Both the position numbers and the translations under genes were made by a program. Below the pieces are notes generated by a model, which saw nothing but the letters and a program-made list of their open reading frames with translations, had not been told where the DNA came from and did no database searches. Positions 35,633 through 37,741 of a DNA stretch of 37,741 nt are shown piece after piece (positions within the stretch are counted from its first letter, which is position 1; each line of letters opens with the position of its first letter). The DNA comes from Bacteroidales bacterium (GTDB lineage Bacteria > Bacteroidota > Bacteroidia > Bacteroidales > UBA1402), in contig JAQUTN010000006.1 in the NCBI GenBank assembly GCA_028694375.1, forward strand, positions 1 to 37,741, read 5' to 3'.

Positions 35633-37741
35633 TGAAAAAATACCTGCTGAGCTGCTTGCTGACTTTGCTGAGCCTCGCCCTCCCGGCGGCGGATATAACC
35701 ATTAGCGGATACATCTCTGACGAGGAGACAGGCGAAACGCTTATAAACGCTACGGTTTTCGACAGTATTTCGGGCAAAGGAGCCGTGAGCAATCTGTATG
35801 GTTTCTATACGCTTACACTGCCCGAGGGCCAGGTGCATCTTATCTATTCCTATCTGGGTTACAAGCCTCAGCGCTTTGTCTTCAGGGCCGATAACAACCG
35901 CCAACTGACGGTGCGTTTGCAAGCCAGTACCGAGCTCGAAGAAGTCGTGGTAAGCGGCAGGCAACACAAGGAGTTCGGAGTGTTGGGGACCCAGATGAGT
36001 ACAGTGGAGATTCCGGTGGCTCAAATCAAAAATATCCCTTCGCTGCTGGGCGAAAACGATGTTATCAAGGCTTTGCAGCTTTTGCCCGGTGTGCAATCGG
36101 GCTCAGAGGGCTCGGCGGGGCTTTATGTGCGGGGAGGCGGTCCGGACGAAAACCTCCTGTTGCTCGACGGAGTGCCAGTGTATAACGTGAATCATATGTT
36201 TGGCTTTTTTTCGGTGTTCAATGCCGATGCCATCAAAAACGTCACCCTGTACAAAGGCAATTTTCCCGCCCGTTTCGGGGGAAGGCTCTCCTCGGTAGTG
36301 GACATCCGCATGAACGACGGCAACGACAAGAGCTACCACGGCAATATCAGCGTCGGGCTGATCTCCTCCAAATTCAATTTCGAAGGCCCCATAGTGCGGG
36401 AGAAAACCAGTTTCAACCTGTCTTTTCGCCGCACCTATGCCGACTTGCTGGTTCAACCCGTACTCCAGGCTTACAGACTTAATATGGGAGGAGAGGTGGA
36501 CAAACTCTCGGCCGGTTATTATTTTTATGATTTCAACGGCAAAATCAATCATAAATTTTCGGATCAGGACCGTTTGTACCTGAGTTTTTATTCGGGCGAC
36601 GATGCTGTTTACGCTAAGGTTAGAGACAAGTACAGCGAGTCCAACGAATACAAATACATCTCCACCATAGGGCTGGACTGGGCCTGGGGCAACCTGATTA
36701 CGGCTCTGCGTTGGAATCACATCATCAACAGCAAAATGTTTTTGAATACCACAGCCTCTTATACCCGTTATCGTTTTGATATGTCCATAGGGATGAACGA
36801 AGAAAATTGGGAATACCAACCTCCAAAGTATTTTGCTTCCGATATATTAATGGGCTATCGTTCCGGGATTGAGGATTATACCATCAAAGCTGATTTGGAT
36901 TACACACCCAATCCCGGGCATACGATTAAAATGGGAGCTAATTATACTTACCACACTTTTAAACCCGGTGTAACGGTAGCCCAGTTCCAGATGGACGACG
37001 ATAGTATGCACCATACCCTGCTCGACACCACTTACGGCGACAGTTTTGTGTATGCTCACGAAACCATGCTTTATGTGGAAGACAACATTGATTTGGGCCG
37101 TTTTATTAAAGCCAACCTGGGCTTGCATTATTCTACTTTCTTTGTGCAGCAGCAGTTTTATCATTCCCTGCAACCCCGCTTGGGTTTGCGTTTTCTGTTT
37201 AGCGAGGATCTTTCGTTCAAGGCCGGGTACGCCATGATGAGCCAGTACATCCACCTTTTGTCCAACAGCAGCATCAGCCTGCCAACCGACCTCTGGGTGC
37301 CGGTAACCAAACGCATTACGCCCATGAGGTCGCATCAGGTGTCGGCCGGTCTGTTTTACAACCTCAACAATCTGGTCGATTTTTCGGTGGAAGGCTATTA
37401 TAAATCTATGTACAACATTCTGGAATACAAGGATGGAGCCTCTTTTATGGGCTCAACCACCGGCTGGGAAGATAAGGTAAGCATGGGCAGGGGCTGGTCT
37501 TATGGCCTGGAATTTCTGGCGCAAAAGTCTTATGGCCGCTATACCGGCTGGATTGGTTATACCTGGGCCAAATCGGAACGTCTGTTTGACCGCCCCGGCC
37601 AGGAGCTCAACAACGGGAAAGTGTTTCCGGCCAAATACGACCGCCGCCACGACCTGAGCATTACGGCAGCCTATAAGCTGAACGATCGTATAGATTTCGC
37701 AGCTACCTGGATATACAGCAGCGGCAATTGCGCCACCCTGG
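35632..37741 (+). CDS. TonB-dependent outer-membrane receptor with carboxypeptidase-regulatory-like N-terminal domain (3' end cut off)
   Basis: Outer-membrane gated channel for ligand uptake powered by TonB-ExbBD. About 703 codons are visible and the frame is open at the window edge. Residues 1-20 are a signal peptide. Residues about 22-105 are a carboxypeptidase-D-regulatory-like domain (ISGYISDEETGETLINATV). Residues about 125-235 are the plug, with LPGVQSGSEGSAGLYVRGG, LLLLDGVPVYN and YKGNFPARFGGRLSSVVDIRM. The beta-barrel follows. This plug pattern is that of a Bacteroidota receptor group that usually lacks a SusD partner, not of SusC, and no susD gene is seen before it. It overlaps the GH43 stop by one base, suggesting import of a product of that enzyme, though the ligand is unknown. 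Confidence 0.92.
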   Translation, partial: MKKYLLSCLLTLLSLALPAADITISGYISDEETGETLINATVFDSISGKGAVSNLYGFYTLTLPEGQVHLIYSYLGYKPQRFVFRADNNRQLTVRLQASTELEEVVVSGRQHKEFGVLGTQMSTVEIPVAQIKNIPSLLGENDVIKALQLLPGVQSGSEGSAGLYVRGGGPDENLLLLDGVPVYNVNHMFGFFSVFNADAIKNVTLYKGNFPARFGGRLSSVVDIRMNDGNDKSYHGNISVGLISSKFNFEGPIVREKTSFNLSFRRTYADLLVQPVLQAYRLNMGGEVDKLSAGYYFYDFNGKINHKFSDQDRLYLSFYSGDDAVYAKVRDKYSESNEYKYISTIGLDWAWGNLITALRWNHIINSKMFLNTTASYTRYRFDMSIGMNEENWEYQPPKYFASDILMGYRSGIEDYTIKADLDYTPNPGHTIKMGANYTYHTFKPGVTVAQFQMDDDSMHHTLLDTTYGDSFVYAHETMLYVEDNIDLGRFIKANLGLHYSTFFVQQQFYHSLQPRLGLRFLFSEDLSFKAGYAMMSQYIHLLSNSSISLPTDLWVPVTKRITPMRSHQVSAGLFYNLNNLVDFSVEGYYKSMYNILEYKDGASFMGSTTGWEDKVSMGRGWSYGLEFLAQKSYGRYTGWIGYTWAKSERLFDRPGQELNNGKVFPAKYDRRHDLSITAAYKLNDRIDFAATWIYSSGNCATL

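Noticed and set aside
35632-37741. SusC-type receptor of a classical polysaccharide utilisation locus
   Set aside because: The plug sequence fits another receptor group, and no susD-like gene is visible in the window.

Overview
The window looks like a chromosomal segment of an anaerobic, plant-polysaccharide-degrading member of the Bacteroidota (probably Bacteroidales). The evidence is: several octamers matching the Bacteroidota -7 promoter element TAnnTTTG just upstream of genes; A-rich leaders without clear Shine-Dalgarno sites; a TonB-dependent receptor with a carboxypeptidase-regulatory-like N-terminal domain; a large one-piece pyruvate:ferredoxin oxidoreductase beside a fermentative D-lactate dehydrogenase; and secreted pectin-active enzymes. 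I cannot name a genus. The window is densely coding, no gene-free stretch exceeds 300 bases, and I saw no tRNA, rRNA, CRISPR array, insertion sequence or phage gene.

Left part (1-8403) is housekeeping. On the minus strand are dnaJ (cut by the window edge) with grpE upstream of it, and an M24 peptidase-gcvP pair. uvrA is divergent from that pair, on the plus strand. A tetranucleotide tandem repeat then precedes an mscS-type channel gene.

First pectin block (9427-12872): a secreted fusion of a rhamnogalacturonan acetylesterase-like SGNH domain (CE12) and a pectin methylesterase (CE8) lies 7 nt after mscS. It converges on a secreted family 1 pectate lyase, with a strong hairpin terminator between them.

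Pyruvate block (12954-19185): a short CstA-type transporter (possible pyruvate/peptide uptake) is divergent from nifJ (pyruvate:ferredoxin oxidoreductase), with the two putative -7 elements only about 13 nt apart. An intrinsic terminator follows nifJ. Then, on the minus strand, come D-lactate dehydrogenase, a small cupin and pcm.

Signalling block (20317-30341): four co-directional genes. Two are very large tandem paralogous hybrid histidine kinases, each ending HisKA-HATPase-REC-REC-HPt but with different sensors (7TM-PAS-GAF-GAF versus periplasmic domain-PAS-PAS). They are followed by a soluble REC-histidine kinase that overlaps by 8 nt an NtrC-type sigma-54 activator. Together they could form a multi-input phosphorelay ending in sigma-54-dependent transcription.

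Second pectin block (30447-37741): GH28 polygalacturonase, a GHMP kinase that resembles plant glucuronokinase, galU, a GH43 glycosidase, and a TonB-dependent receptor (cut by the window edge) that is not of SusC type. The kinase plus nucleotidyltransferase pair suggests a route from free uronic acid to UDP-uronic acid, placed amid pectin depolymerases. This pair and the signalling block are the most interesting parts of the window.
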